NCBI GenBank assembly: GCA_021397845.1
Contig: CM038051.1
Coordinates: forward strand, 18,324,827-18,388,826
Direction: 5' to 3'
Source: Areca catechu
Lineage: Eukaryota > Streptophyta > Magnoliopsida > Arecales > Arecaceae
DNA: 64,000 bases
The position numbers were made by a program, and so were the translations under genes. Below, one piece after another: positions 24,588 through 38,500 of the stretch (position 1 is the first letter of the stretch; each line of letters opens with the position of its first letter). The notes under the pieces were generated by a model that did no database searches, was not told the DNA's origin, and saw nothing but the letters and a program-made list of their open reading frames with translations.

Positions 24588-27500
24588 CTAATGCATCCTT
24601 GAAAAGCCAAATTGAACAGCTCCGACCTTCCTGTGGGCACCAGCAGCTGCTGCTGCTACAGCAATTCCATAGGGGGATTTCGCCTGCAGCAAGTTTCCCT
24701 CCATTGTGATCCTGTCAGCTGGATCAGCCTTCATCGCTCCTGAAAGAAAGAAGGGTGAAGCCCTCATATCAAGAGCTACGTCTGGGGCCATCTTGCTGGG
24801 TATGAACTGCTGGGGTTGTTGGTGCTGTGCATACTCCCTCTCCACCTCTGCTGTGACTCTGTCAGAACTCTCTGACTTGCCTGTGGTCCTGTGGAAACAG
24901 TAGACTGGAGGAATGACAGGCTGTGGTGGAAGCACAGGATTCCTTATAAGCCTTCTTGGATCATAAGCATCCTTCAGACTTCCGTTCTCATATGGCATTA
25001 CTGGGTTAACAACCTTCCCTGGCTTAGCTGAACAGATGACGAAAAAAATAAAAGGGTATTATTAGTGCAGCACTAGGATGATAGCTGCTTCTTGCTATGG
25101 TTATTATTTGTGCTGAAGCACATACTTGCTGGAATCCTTGGAGGCGCCTGCGAAGTCCTTGACATATTTCCCGACAACCTTTCTGCATCTCGAGAATTCT
25201 TACATGCCTCATCTGACGTTTGCCTGTCTCTGTATAGAGCCATATTAGGCTGTTCCTTGTGAGGAAATGGAGTAGAGTAGACAACTGTAGACCTAAAAGA
25301 TACAAGGAAAAAGATTGATAAAGATTGCAAATATATATACATATATAAACATACGTATACATATACATACATATATATATTGATAGAAAAGGGAATAATA
25401 TATGGAAGAATTAAATCAATCAACCACAGAAATACTACCGGATATTACAAATCAACAAGCATTCCAGCAGTAACCTCACGATGAAAAGTGTGCAACAATG
25501 CAAGTTACTGACATTTAAGCTGAACAAGAATGCATGGAACATAACCATTAAAGTAAACTAACCAAAGCCTTAGAAAAGACAACTGAGCTTACCAGTTATA
25601 TTACAATCAAAAAAATACTGCTTCAAAATACTTGTTATCACATCACATATCAACCAACCATTTTCGATGAGATTTCCAACTCATGGTACTTCAAAAAGAA
25701 CCCATGATTTTGGTAGTTCCTATACTTCCTATCAGCACCCTCCTAGATCAAGTATGACTTGGGATAGTGATAAATAGCCATATATTAAGCCCTAATCTCA
25801 TAATAAAAAATACGCTCCAAGTTCCTGATTCAAGATATCCTATTCTTTTTCTTATGCATAAGCCTTATTCATATTTAAGCCTCTTGTCATGCCTCCAATC
25901 AGCAGGCATGTAAATCATCAGGGAAGGGAATACAATTACCAAACACCAAATATTCAGAAAGTAAGACACAACCACCACTGTAATAATAGAAATTCACCAA
26001 TAACTTGTCACCAAAACAAGATTACTCTCCCATGCATGTGCAACTGCAACTACATTCCCGACACAAAATGATATCTTGCATACACCTTGTCCACTTAACA
26101 CAAGCACAAGACAAAAAGCATTGGATGCCATCATCTTCATGATAGCTAAATGCTACATGTGCAGGGGTGGGGGGAAGATTACCTAGGAAGAGAAACATGC
26201 TTTCTATCTAATGGAATCACTGGCCCACTTTTACCACTGTTTTCCTCGAGGTGAGCAAATTGCTTCCTGAATTGATCAATGGCACTGCATAAAAGAGGCA
26301 GGCGGATAATATTACCATAGTTACAAATGTAAAGAACATATCCAGTGAACCAGAATATAGAATGAACGGGAGAGAGGAAAAGAGAGGATTGGGAAAATCA
26401 AAACCTAGGATAGAGGAACGTTGTCCTCTCTGTTCCATTAGCATAGTCCTTGAGCAATTGCGGATGATATTCCAATATCTCGCGGAAAATAAGTTCCCTA
26501 ATGTCTTCTTCAGTCACTCTTCGATGCTCAAACTCAAACTCCATCTTTGTGATTGGTTGGCAAGATGGTTCTCTCTCCACTTTGGCCAGGCCTCTGAAGT
26601 ATGGATCCGCCAATGCCTGATAAAATGTCAGAAATGGAAAATCATAGGTACAGAGGGCAAATTCTTAAGATGCTACCCCGCTAACAAATAACTAATGTAA
26701 CATTAAAACTATTAAAGAAACCTAAAGCAAAAAATGAGAGTAGAGTGAAGAAGGAAATGAATCTGGTTGATATGCATACCTCTTCAGCCGTTGGCCGGTC
26801 CTTAGGATCAAATGCTAAGAGTCTTTCCAAAAGTTTTAATGCTAGAGGATCTGCATTTGGGAACTTCTGTGCAAATGGTACAGGCTGTTTTTTCCTCATA
26901 CTGCTCAAGTATCTTCTTGCCTTCTCATTTCGTACCTGATGACAAAAAGAGATGAACATTACATGAGCGAACCTTCAGCACTCTTGTTCTAGTGTAGAGT
27001 ATAAATCCAACTTCATGATATACATTCATAGAATGAACACTGCCATACCCGAGATATTGTGTCCAAGGAAGGTGTTCCAAGAAGATCAGTGATCAAGTCC
27101 AACTGATGAACCACATTTTTACCGGGAAATAAAGGCTTGCCTGTTAATATCTCAGCAAAAATGCAACCTATGCTCCATATATCAATAGCAGGAGTGTACT
27201 GCAATTTCCAAAATAACCACTTAGCATCATCAAGCAAGACAAAACACTCCGAAACATGAACAGAAGGATAACACCGAACTGAACATTGAACCTCAACACA
27301 GTACCCCTAAGATATGATATTCCAGTTTCAGAATAGTTTAAAATTCTTCCTGAACAAGCATTTTTAATGTTTTTGAAAGCATTTTAGAGAAACCTGCTAA
27401 AATAAAGGCCCTTATCACCATATTTTAGGATGTTTTGATGGTTCTCCGGCATTAGAATATCTTACCAGCAGTACATAAAAGACTACACAACAGATAATCA

Positions 27501-30500
27501 ACTTGACCGTAAAAGAGGATAATGTTGATACATGTCCAGTTGATGATCTTCCCTCTAGAAACAACGTTGTATATATCTTGAAGTGGCACCTCAGCCAAAC
27601 AGATCCCATTGCCTTCAATTTTCATTACCAAATAAATAGCAATGTGGAGTCTCTGACTGTCCCAGGGAAGGAGCAAGAGTGCTGCCCATAAAGTTCAAAG
27701 GAGCTTTTTACAACTATTAAATTTTTACTTGGAGGTCACACCACTAGTACAGAATGGTTGATCAAATCAAAATTATATTCAATGTCATTATGCAAACAAA
27801 GAAAAAATAGCACGGCATTAGATAAATGTTCCCTAAGTTCGTCATCTGTATGCCTTCAAAATAACATTAAAATGTCTTTTGCAAGCATTGTGTTATAACG
27901 GAGCTTCTTTAAAGCCATTTCTTGCAAGTAGAACAATAAAACAAGGCCAGTGTCATCTTCAGGAATGTTTGTCTGGAAAATGAGAGATGCAGAAGGTCAT
28001 GCATCGCTGAAATAAAATGATGAGAAGAAGCTTGACGGAAAAACATTATAGCAGAATAGATATTGCTTGGGATGCTGGATAGAAGTATTGATGTTTTGAA
28101 GATTTTACTAACAGAATCTCATCACATCAAGTCCAACTATAAGCCCATCTAGAAGGCATGCTTTCACTAGTAAACTTGTTCCTACAGCATGCTGAGAATG
28201 CATGTTCCCCCGGTCCAGCTACTGGACAATATCTCATCGTGGAAAGAAGCTTAACATAGCAAGACATCATGAAGAAACACAGTACGCACATTAATGCCTA
28301 AGATCAATCTCAAAAAAGTTAAAATAAAAAGAAACATTAAAGAGGCAAAGGAAAAGAAATAGACCTTACCCAAGACCATGGAACAGGCACGATGTCATAA
28401 GAAAGTCAGCAAATTCTCAGATAGGATTCCTAAAAACATAATAAACCTATGCAAAAGGCCAATCTAAATGTAGCCATGTTTCAAAATGCTGATTGATGCA
28501 AGATATGGCATCACAAATCTTAATATTAAATGGTCTTTTTAGTTCTGCATATTCAACATAACATGCTTTTTTTTCACTTGACAATAGTATGAAAAATATT
28601 ACTAGTTTATAGAAATTCAAAAACATACTGTAATGATCATTATGGAGAAGTACAAACCATACCTTAGAAAAGAATGACCCACATAACTCGGGAGCTCTGT
28701 ACCATCTGGTTGCAACATAATCCTGATTAAAATAATGGTGCTTCAGAAGGTGAAAATCCATAAAAGACTAGTTCAAGACGAACTAAAATGGAAATCAAGT
28801 ATCTGAATAAGCTAGAAACTAGCAAATAGATTAGAAACAACATAAGAAAACCAGACCCGACTCCTTGACATACCGTCCAAAATATTGTTGTGGGAGTGTC
28901 ACTGAATGCAACTCTTGCTAGTCCAAAATCACAAATTTTGAGTTTGCAGTTGGAATTTGCTAGTATGTTCTTGGGCTTTAAATCACGATGATAAACATTA
29001 GCTGTGCTCAAATGGGTTTGTATTAGAACCATGCCAAACACTCTTGATGCTACCAACAAAAACTACAGTACATTCCATCAAGCAAATAATGCACAAGAAT
29101 GACAAGGCAGCATAAATATAAATATCACCCACTAAATAATGAATAAAAAAGCATAAATTACATTTCCAGTGATTCATCAACAAGGGCTTCTAATAAATGC
29201 AGCAAATGCACACCAGCACATTAACTTCAGATAGAATTAATCGAACATTAAAATACTAAAAGTTGGAGCATACATGTTAACTTCAGATAGAATGTAAAGC
29301 CCAACAGAAGCACTACTATAAAGTTCACAAGAAAGCAGCATGTCTAAATTAAAGAGGGACTTAGATTTGGATTGAAAGTTCAACAAGTGAAGGCAAAATC
29401 TGATGATACCCAAATGGACATTGCAAAAAATAATTAGAAGATTTGCCTTCATTAACATTTAACAATTATTCATTAACAAAATCAGATGTCTTGTAAACAC
29501 CAGACCCAACAACAGATAGTACAAGTTGCAATAGTTATGTGCAGAGAGGCATTATCTCCTTCAATGGATAATAATATTCAATATGTATTTTTTTGAATAA
29601 ACTTTATATCAAATCACTTGATGGCAATAAATACATTTGGAAATAATAAGAAGGTTCATACCTGTATGGATATATTTCAAAGCACGCAGAAGCTGATAAA
29701 GAAAAAACTGATAATGTTCTTTTGTCAAGTCATCGTTAGCTTTGATGACTTGATGAAGATCTGACTCCATGAGCTCAAAAACAACATATATATCTTTGAA
29801 ATCCCTTCTTGATGGAGGCAGCATAATGTGCTTGATCTCTACAATGTCAGGATGTCTTAGAAGTCTGAGAAGCTTAATCTCACGGAGGATCCGAGCAGCA
29901 TCAGATAAGTGTTCAAAGATATCATGTATCTTCTTGATTGCCACTTTTTCATTAGTATGTGTATCACTTGCCGAACACACAACTCCATAGCTTCCTTTAC
30001 CAATGACCTCCTGAATTTTGTATCTATTGGCATCACCATATTCAGTGAAAAAGTCCATCTCCGATAAACCCTGCAAGAAATCGTCCAATTGCAATAACCG
30101 ACGACATTTACAGCAATACAGCATATGACTTTTATCAATGCTAGATACATATCAAATGGCAGAGGAAAAAAGATTTTATGTGGAATCAAAAGAAAATTGA
30201 AGCAAAATGAAATTTTAACAGCAGATTTTACTAAAAATGGCCATAGCCATGTAATGTGCATCTCTATCAAAATTAATAATTCATATGGATCCCAGAAAAG
30301 TTATAAAATAACACCAAAAGAACATATACATATTCTATTATTGCTAATAAATTAAAAATGACTGAAAAGAACTATAGCAAATTACTGGCTTCTCAATTCT
30401 GCCACTCTCTTAGAGCTCTTGGAGATTATTTCATCAGCACAATTTCATGTAAATAAATTAAATAGCTAAAAATATTAAAAGTAAAAGGGGGAAAGTATCC

Positions 30501-31459
30501 AGGCAGGCTTTTATTTTTTTTTTTAAAGGCTTTTAATTCAAATTAAATATAACAGAATTTCACAAATATACATTTCAATAATTGCAAGGAGCTGGGAAGC
30601 AACTACGTTTTTCCTATTGATCAAAAAAAACATTGTTAAACCAGGGTTGCTAATATACTTAAAACTGATTCACTTGTCCTCAAGGACAGGTGACAGTTGG
30701 CATGCATGACCCTGTGCCAGTCACACAAGCACTGACTGATATTTATAGAATTTTCAAAAACTAAATTGTTTAACAAATTAAGAGTTTTCTGATCTTCACA
30801 CTCACCAATAATGCTGAAAATGGGAAACAAGAATAGAAACAACAACAACAAAGAGAATTCTCAAAACTCGTTGCCTACGCTCAGAAAGCGATTCGCCCCC
30901 ATCGCACCAACTACACAGAACAGGCAGTTCATCAAAACAATAACTTCTGTAGAAGGTAAACGCCACCATGAAAAAAAATCAGCTAAAAATAGGTGGATGA
31001 ATGAGGTCATGAGATGCGAGAAAACAAATCAAGAAGAAACCTACCGATTATACTAACAATATTCGCATCCCAATAAAAAAGAAAAGCGAGGAAGAATTTA
31101 TCATTAAAAATGCGGAAAGTGAGCCAAGAACCCGATTCTTAGAAATAGTCTTGTCATGGAAGATAAGAAACAATAGAAGAAGAGAATTGCAACAAGAAAA
31201 ACGGAATCAAGAGAGCAGAATTATGGAAGAAGAAAACGAGCAAAAAAGAAAAAAAAAAATTGAACGGTAAACAACCGGCATTCGAACGATTCCGGACGAT
31301 GCAAAAAATCGTAGTTACTACAGATCACCCATCCTTTCTTCTACGAAAAGACTTGCCCTAGGAAACCATTCTCAAACCCAATCGAACAGAGAAGCAAACA
31401 CAACAACCTAAGAGTAGGTCGAGAAAAAATCTGACCTTCTTTCGATGATCTTGCTGCAT
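24588..31459 (-). CDS. Group D (TDY) mitogen-activated protein kinase, ten coding exons
   Basis: Ser/Thr kinase, the last tier of a MAPK cascade. Coding exons, 5' to 3' on the minus strand: 31459-31436, 30070-29662, 29001-28874, 28722-28663, 27198-27049, 26935-26780, 26616-26405, 26284-26183, 25292-25126, 25027-24588. All introns are GT-AG and all phases agree. The total is 1848 nt, 615 aa plus TAG. Visible motifs: glycine loop IGKGSYGVV (31-39), Lys54 in VAIKK, HRDLKPKN (149-156), DFG (169-171), and activation motif T187-D188-Y189 made by joining two exons. TDY instead of TEY, plus a long C-terminal tail, defines plant group D; the tail ends AHRKVGAVQFGFSRMH, close to the MPK20 clade. The start in the 24-nt exon (MQQDHRKK) is preferred over ATG 30058 because group D proteins usually begin MQ-D-RKK. 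No defect is seen. Confidence 0.95.
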
Positions 31460-32028
31460 TTCTTCACAGATCTCCAAAACCCAAGATCCAATATATAGCC
31501 TTTCCCTCTTGTTGCCTCACGTTCCACTCCTTCCCTTCTTCTTGATGTCTGTCCTCAAATCTCTCTCGAAACTGAAATATCTACGGGAAATCAGCCACAT
31601 TTGTCCCACCTACCCGAGCCCCGGATCACCAGCCCGAAGTCCCGCACCGACCTCCTCCAATCCTCCGGATAATATAAACAGGGAAGCCGATCAAGCCGAT
31701 CCCTCATGCACTCCCCCGCCCTCGAGACGATAACGCGGACGACGAGGCCGCCGGACGCTCCGATTATGGAGCGGAGAAGAAGCCGCTCTTCATCCCAGCT
31801 TCTTTCATCCCCGCCACCGCCCTCTCCGCGCCCGGTGCAACACAATTCCGATACGTCCGCCGTTCAAGAACCAATCGACCAAGGCCGAGATCAAAATAGA
31901 TATATAAAGCGAAGGAGATGAAGGGGAGGTGAGGGCGGGTTGCTTCGATTCCTAGAGAGCAGAATCAGAGAATGGGGAAGAGGAGGAGGGAGTGGGGGTT
32001 CTTGTTCCAGTGGCCATGAATCTAGGGC

Positions 32029-32041
32029 GTTTATATATTTT
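32029..32041 (-). promoter_or_regulatory. Probable TATA box of the MAP kinase gene
   Basis: The minus strand reads AAAATATATAAAC, followed by a CT-rich leader (CCCTCCTCCTCTTCCCC) of the kind seen at plant starts. A start near 32000 would give a 5' leader of about 540 nt. Other TATA-like sites on the same strand at about 31900 and 31490 are alternatives, the last being too close to the ATG. Confidence 0.4.
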
Positions 32042-32190
32042 CGGTGGACGAGAATGCCCCTCACCGGCAAACGGGGTCGTAATATGGAAGTGGCATCAGG
32101 AGATAAATAAGGTCTAGTTTGGGGGCGTTTTGGGACGCGTGTGGGCAGCGGATCAGGTCCGACTTGGCGGGTGGGAGGCTTACCTTGCCT

Positions 32191-32230
<40 letters not shown>
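32191..32230 (+). repeat. (TGCG)n microsatellite, about ten units
   Basis: An uninterrupted run of TGCG/GCGT, about 150-190 bp upstream of the proposed MAP kinase TATA box. Confidence 0.95.
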
Positions 32231-32239
32231 TGGACTCGG

Positions 32240-34150
32240 CTCTGGCAGGCCTTGGGGAGGAACCGTCGACTCCTGCACCAATTAATTGAGTTTAATTGGG
32301 TGGGTGGTAAGTTTTAGCTAGAAGAATTGATATCTCAACTAATTTTTTTTCTTTTTTTTAGGTTTCGAGTCCATTGTTTCTAGAACCACCACCCGCTGCA
32401 GGTTTTTCCAACTGATATCTCAACTAAAATCATGCTTTTCTTATAAGACTCTGATGATATCTAATGCGTGGGGGTTGTATAAATTGGATGATAGAAAACC
32501 TCTATTTCATTCAATGAACAGGGATTTTCATGCATGCACGCGTATATTTTATGTTCATCCCTTCCTTATGGAAACAGGTGAGGTAGAGGGGAAAATGTTA
32601 TAAAACATCAGCATAAATTAACAAATTATTATGTGTTTATTATACAATGTAAAGTTTTTTTTTTTTTTTTCAATGTCTAATCTAAAAAGAGTTTCTGTAT
32701 GGTGATAATGTACTACGATGAAAAATGTTCCCAACGGGGAAAATTGCAGAAATATCTTGTTTATTGAGGCATTTAAGATGATCCATCATAACTGACTAAA
32801 ATGCATCCCTTTTAAGAATGCACAGAATGAAGAGAGAGGTATCGACTAGCTTAGTAAAGCCTCTTCCATGATTATAACAGTTAGTTTCCATTCTCTTTCA
32901 ACCTAATTTCCTTCCAGGTTCTAAACAAAGAGAAATGAAATAGCTTTGAAGAAAAAATATATAATTAGTCCATCCATCCTGCTTGAATGTAAACATAAAG
33001 TTCGAGAATCTTTCCAGAGAGTTCGATGTAATGGGCATCATATATTCATATTAAGAGCAGCACATCTCACAAATACAAGTTCCCAGCTTCGATCCATCTT
33101 ACATTACTCATTGTATAAATCTTCCCAACACTTTGCAACCATTGATAAATTTAGTTTTTCTTGATAAGGAAATGCTACGGCAGCAATTACTTTCAATGAT
33201 GAAACAACAAAATGATCAAAAAAAAAAAAATCATTCCAATTAGCTACGCTAGCTTAGTCAAAGCCTAGGATCAAAAACCTCACGATGTAATAATAAAAAA
33301 AAAGCATGAGAGCCTAGTTTTCTTTTTTTTTTTTTTTTTTTTTTTAATGATGATTTGACATTAATTGATTTTTACAATATTATGAAATTAATGACCGAGT
33401 ATGTTAGTTCCTGATCAACTTTGTATATAGTTTGAAATTTTTCATCATGATATAAAGGCAGAGACCGTTCATTTGGCAATAAGAAATATGGTAATGTTTA
33501 GTTGCAGTTGTCCTAACCTATCGTCCGTCCTCTCCCTACTAAGAGATCTAGAAATATCCCTCAATAGATGCTTCTCTCTTGTTCTATCCTATTAGATGTG
33601 GTGTTTCCCCCGCCACAAGTTTAAAATAATGCACTGCTAATGACTTTTCAACGTTTCAACGTGGACCGGCTAAACTAAAACAATCAAAGAGTAGACCCGA
33701 TCGCCAAGATATTACGCCTAACAAGTAATGTTCATTTAATGATACTAACTTACCTATATGAAAATTTTCTTACAGAATAGACATATCGAATTATTAATAA
33801 TATAGATTTTACAAGAACATGAATAAATCCAAAGAGCTGGATTAAACAATGAAGTTCTCGCAGATATTGTTTCTTGAAGGCAGGGCTACTATTTAATCTC
33901 GAAGGTATTCTTTCAAGCTCCTAAGACAGTTTTGACTAGACATGTCTAGTTGTCTATCAGGAGGCAAACATGACAGCGGACTGAATTATCTTTTTTGTTG
34001 CGCAGCATTCTAGTGATTGATCTTGACACAAGATGATTATATTTTGGAATTCTTTTAGGAGTTTTTTTTTTTTTTTTTTGGATAGTTCTCCCATCCATCA
34101 AATGCGACTGCTCGCTTGTCCTCCAAAAAAAAAAAAAATCTAGAAGGTGT
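32240..34150. other. Intergenic AT-rich DNA
   Basis: Poly-T and poly-A runs (for example 32656-32670, 33321-33345, 34059-34079) and no coding signal. The phrase CTGATATCTCAACTAA recurs in part near 32325 and 32412. Confidence 0.55.
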
Positions 34151-34447
34151 ATACTGTTAGAATAAGGTGACACAACTTGCTTGGCTTTTATGGAGTTAAA
34201 AAGTGTTGACTCTGTCTTGATTTTGATGATTGACAAAATGTTTAAGTATATATGAGTACTAATTATATTTTAAGTATAGTTTTCAGATCTTAGTATTCAA
34301 CTTGTTGAATGAAGAAATGATTGTATTTCAGTTGAAAAAGTCTTTAAATTAATGAAAATCAAGTATATGGACTTTGGAATTAATATGGAAGAACTTGAAG
34401 AAGTTAAAGTTTCAATTTGAAAATGTTTCAGCAATGGCACATGCAAG

Positions 34448-34672
34448 TGTCGATACTGAAAATGATGTGTCGACACCTGAGGATCAAGTGTCGATACTTG
34501 AAGAGTGAAGTGTCAACTCAAGGCCCGAGAACAAGAAAAATACAGAAAATATGAAAAATCAAATTGGTTGTGAATAGTGTTCCAGTGTCGACCTACTGTA
34601 GCAAGTGTCGACACTTGTACTGTTCAAGTGTCGACACTTACTGTTCAAGTGTCGACACTGAACAGTAACGAC
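34448..34672 (+). repeat. Cluster of palindromic GTGTCGACAC motifs
   Basis: At least six copies of AGTGTCGAYAC-like motifs lie in about 225 bp. Three (near 34603, 34627 and 34649) contain the perfect palindrome AGTGTCGACACT, separated by ACTGTTCA spacers. They lie inside the SIRE-like LTR. Confidence 0.85.
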
Positions 34673-35097
34673 TAGTTTTCAAAAGCTGCAGACTTCTCCA
34701 ACTTGCTTCAAACGGTATATTTTCCTCCCTAACGGCTATAAACGGTCATTTAAGTGTTGGGAGGCTATATAAACATCAAGAATCAAATGGGGAAGTAATC
34801 CTTTGGTGAGTTTCTGGAATATTCTTAAAGGATTCAAGAGTTGAGTGATTCAAAGCCTTCAAGCTTCCAAGTTTCAAAGAGAGCATTCAAAGTCTACATC
34901 TACAAGCATCAATCAAAGGCTTCATCAACTTGAAGACAAGATCTTCATCAACAATCAAGGGCTTCAAGGAGATATTTGCTTTATTTTAGAAAGATTTTAT
35001 TGTATTCATTTATATTTGCTCTTTCATTGTTTTACTTAAGATTTTTGGTGAGCCTCGGAAAACCAAAGAGATTTTTGGTAAGCCTTGAAAACCAAAG

Positions 35098-35270
35098 TGG
35101 TTGTTGGTGAGTCTTGAAACCAACTAGGGTTTTACTTGTAAGCCCGAAGCTAAAACAAGTTTTTAGGTTCTTGGCTATCCCGTAAAATCAAGGATGGTTG
35201 TTGGTGAGCCTTGAAACCAACTAGAGTTTGACTTGTGAGCGCGAAGACAAAACAAGTTGTAAAGGTTGTT
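35098..35270 (+). repeat. Imperfect tandem repeat inside the SIRE-like LTR
   Basis: GGTTGTTGGTGAGTCTTGAA starts at 35098 and a near copy at 35194. Each is followed by ACCAACTAG-GTTT-ACTTGT and AAAACAAGT. The unit is about 96 bp. Confidence 0.75.
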
Positions 35271-35520
35271 GGTGAGCCTATGTTATAAAACCAAACTTAG
35301 TGAAATTTACAAGGAATTCCTGGGGAGTGATGTAGATGCTTAGTTGGCACCGAACCACGATAAACCTTTGTGTTTGTATGATTGTTCTTCTTGTATTTTT
35401 ATTTCTTTATTTCACTGCATTTATTTGCAATACACAAGTACTTGAATTACATTAGCACATACTTACTTTAGTTTATATTTTAAATAATATAAAAATTTTA
35501 TAAAATTCAATCCATCTTCT

Positions 35521-38500
35521 TTTTTGAATTATCTATCCGAGCCTAAAAAATGTAAATTACATTCATAGGTAACAAGCATTATAACAACCAGATATCTCTA
35601 CCAGTATGTCATCAATAGCTTGTACCTACATAAAAGACGAGTAGAGTACGAATCATAACAAACAAGGACAAGGTTTGTCTCCCATGGATGACGTGGATAT
35701 TAATTTTTACCGATACATTTCTCGTCCATGAACCATGCCATCTGCTATCATGAGCTGCTATCATGAGCGAGGTTCCAAGGATCATGAAATCGGTCCTTTT
35801 TTTTTGTTTTGTTTTTTGAAAAATAACAGCTATCTTCGTTACCATTATTGATGGATGTAGTTTTCAAACAGTTGCCTATGTATTTCCAATCACCGAGTAC
35901 CAGCCCCATCTCAAATTAATAGTTCATTGCCATTTTTATCCTTTCTTGTACCAGCGTTGCAAGTATATGTACGGCGATGCAGTGCACCAAAAACAGGTGT
36001 ACAGTACTTACCAAGAAGACACTTGGGCTAGCTGTCCATTAATTAACCTGTCTGTCTTTCGAGTTCAGAGGGTCAGAGAATGGGGGACCAAGCCATGCAC
36101 AGGGATAAGAGCTGAAGGACAGAAGAGGACGGCCCTTTTGGTCCTTCCAATATATACATTCACCATCCCCACTCCTCGGTACATCACCATATGCTATAGA
36201 GGGATAACAAAGCGTAGTCTCTTACTTTCTTCTTGTGGTCACAGGCCAAACTGCCAAGAAGTCCTTCTTGTTTTGACCTGGATGCCTCACCTACCATTGC
36301 AATGGCTGTCAATAATATTAATCTAAAGCCACACACTTTACTTTAAATTTTTTTTTAAAAAAAAAAAAAAAAAAAACTCTCTTACCGATTTGATCAAACA
36401 AAAATATAGCTTTAATCCATGATAGGAGTTGGTGATATATTAGAAGCGGAAAGGAATAAGAACAGACGGAGGAAGCTAGCAAAGAATATAAAGGCAGCTG
36501 CGAGGAAGGCTCGGGAGAAGGATTCACATAACGCGGTATTTAACGAATGATCCTTTTGTCCTTTCCGCTATTTAGATGGAGACACGTGAGTGCTGTTGAA
36601 AACCTAAGACTAAAACTGGGCGAACGCCAACCTATCTAAATCTATATTTATTTTATTTGAATATAAGTTAGACATAGATATTAGTTGAATATTTAAATTT
36701 TTATAATATTAAATAAATTTGGATATGAAATCAGATATGGTCGGATATTATCCATACTACTTTCATTTCTATGAAAATCTATCTCTCCTTGCTCTACTGA
36801 ATGGGAGTGGTCAGAGTCACGGTGCCTGGAACATTATAATAACAACTTTAAGAGAGATTTATGGTATAATTTATCAAAATAAATATTTAAGAAACACTTT
36901 CTATTTGATTGGGTGTATGTATAAAGAAAATAATGTTCTCTTTAATGCAATGTAATATCTCTAAATTCAATCTTTAAACCGGCAAAAAAATATTTTTTAT
37001 TTTAATTATAATTGTAATATGATATTCATATCAATTTAGTCGTCGATTAATTTAAGCAAATAATGATTTACTATCTTATTTTTACTAAAATGATTGTTAT
37101 AACACAAATTAATAATCATAGTAAGCCTGTGATAAAAGGATAGTTGATCCACATCTTTGTAGCAAATTTTGAATGACATATATTTTATAGATAAAATCGA
37201 ATGAAATTTTTGAAGGATACGTATCATTCTTTTCTTTTTTTTTTTTCAATGAAAGAATAATTGATATTCTTTATGTTGGATTATTTTTATATAATTTTTA
37301 AAAATATAATACGTATATCATGAATGAATGGAAGGGAGAGATAAAAGATTTTAAAAATTATGTTAAATTTTTTTCATTATTCCGTGCAAAAATTGTATTA
37401 ATGTCGAAGTCTAACGGAAATATTTATTTTTATTTTTTTTTTTTTTAAATGATGTATTCATTAAGAAGAACGAAAATGAATACAACCAAAAAAATTCTGA
37501 CAGAACAAGATTTTTAAATTTTACAGAAATTACATGCCAGTCTGGTCATAAAATAAAATCCGCATGATAAGCCACGAAGGAGACAATCCAACTCGGCCGA
37601 CGAGTTATTATTTTTTTGCTAAAACGGAGATATTTGTTTTAGGGTCAAAATCAAATCTCAAAATCAAAATTCCAATAGAAATTTAAATAATAGAATTGGA
37701 TTTAGATTCAAGAAGAATTTATCACCGAAACTGGATCCAAAAAAAAATAATATTTATTTTTATTTTTATTCTCAGGAACCTACTCCTTCCGATCAGATAC
37801 CCTGTGGGCACTAAAATTCAGCAGCGTGTGGTGTACTGGACGTAAAGTGCGCAGCGGTTGCTGTCGCATGAGCGTTACCGCTACTCTTTTCTATTTTACA
37901 TTATCCACTGCTCCGACGCCGTGAAGCCTCTTACTGAGACCGACTTCTTCGGTGTCGGTGCTGTTTTTCTTGTGGCTACCAGCAGCTACGTTTTCGAGGT
38001 ACAACGTGTCAGGCTTGGGTGTTTGCGTGCCCATTGCTTTTTTTTTATTATTTTTATTTTTTATTCAGAGCGTGGAAATATCACAACGAGGTCACATCAT
38101 GGATTTCCGGTAAAACGGCTAAGGCTTCGTGCCTGGTGTTCTCTCCACCTCTCAGCCAATGCCCAAGAAAACCCTCATCCAAAGAAGAGTGAATTTTAGG
38201 AGCTAATATTAATAAAGCATATCCGCAGGTAATGCTACAAATTAAGGATTCAAGTTCTAGTAAAATATTCTATTGAATAACAAATAGGATACCATCTCAT
38301 GATTGAGATAGAATATCTTGCCGTATTTTAATATTTTAATCAGGATATTTTGAAACATTCCATGTCCCGAACGGTACTGAATATCGATGCATTCATTTTA
38401 TGAAAAAATCAGATAATCTTATTTTATAAAATTTAAAATCTTGCAACAAATAAAATCGGGATGGAGAAATTAGGTCGCTTTTTATTTTTTCGCAGAGAGA

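Larger units (their letters stand above)
34155..35520 (+). repeat. SIRE-type Copia LTR, solo or fragment
   Basis: Begins TGTTAGAATAAGG. It contains the series of short repeats ending in GGTGAGCC...GAAACCAACTAG, then GGCACCGAACCACGATAAAC, TTGTGTTTGT and a T-rich end running into ATTCAATCCATCTTC. This order is typical of the long LTRs of SIRE/Maximus Copia elements. No primer site or coding sequence follows, so it appears to be a solo LTR. The right end is approximate, and I found no clear target duplication (TATAC at 34150-34154). Confidence 0.6.

Noticed and set aside
31591..31921. Open frames in the GC-rich DNA upstream of the MAP kinase
   Set aside because: Overlapping frames on both strands with no domain; the region fits the kinase gene's leader.
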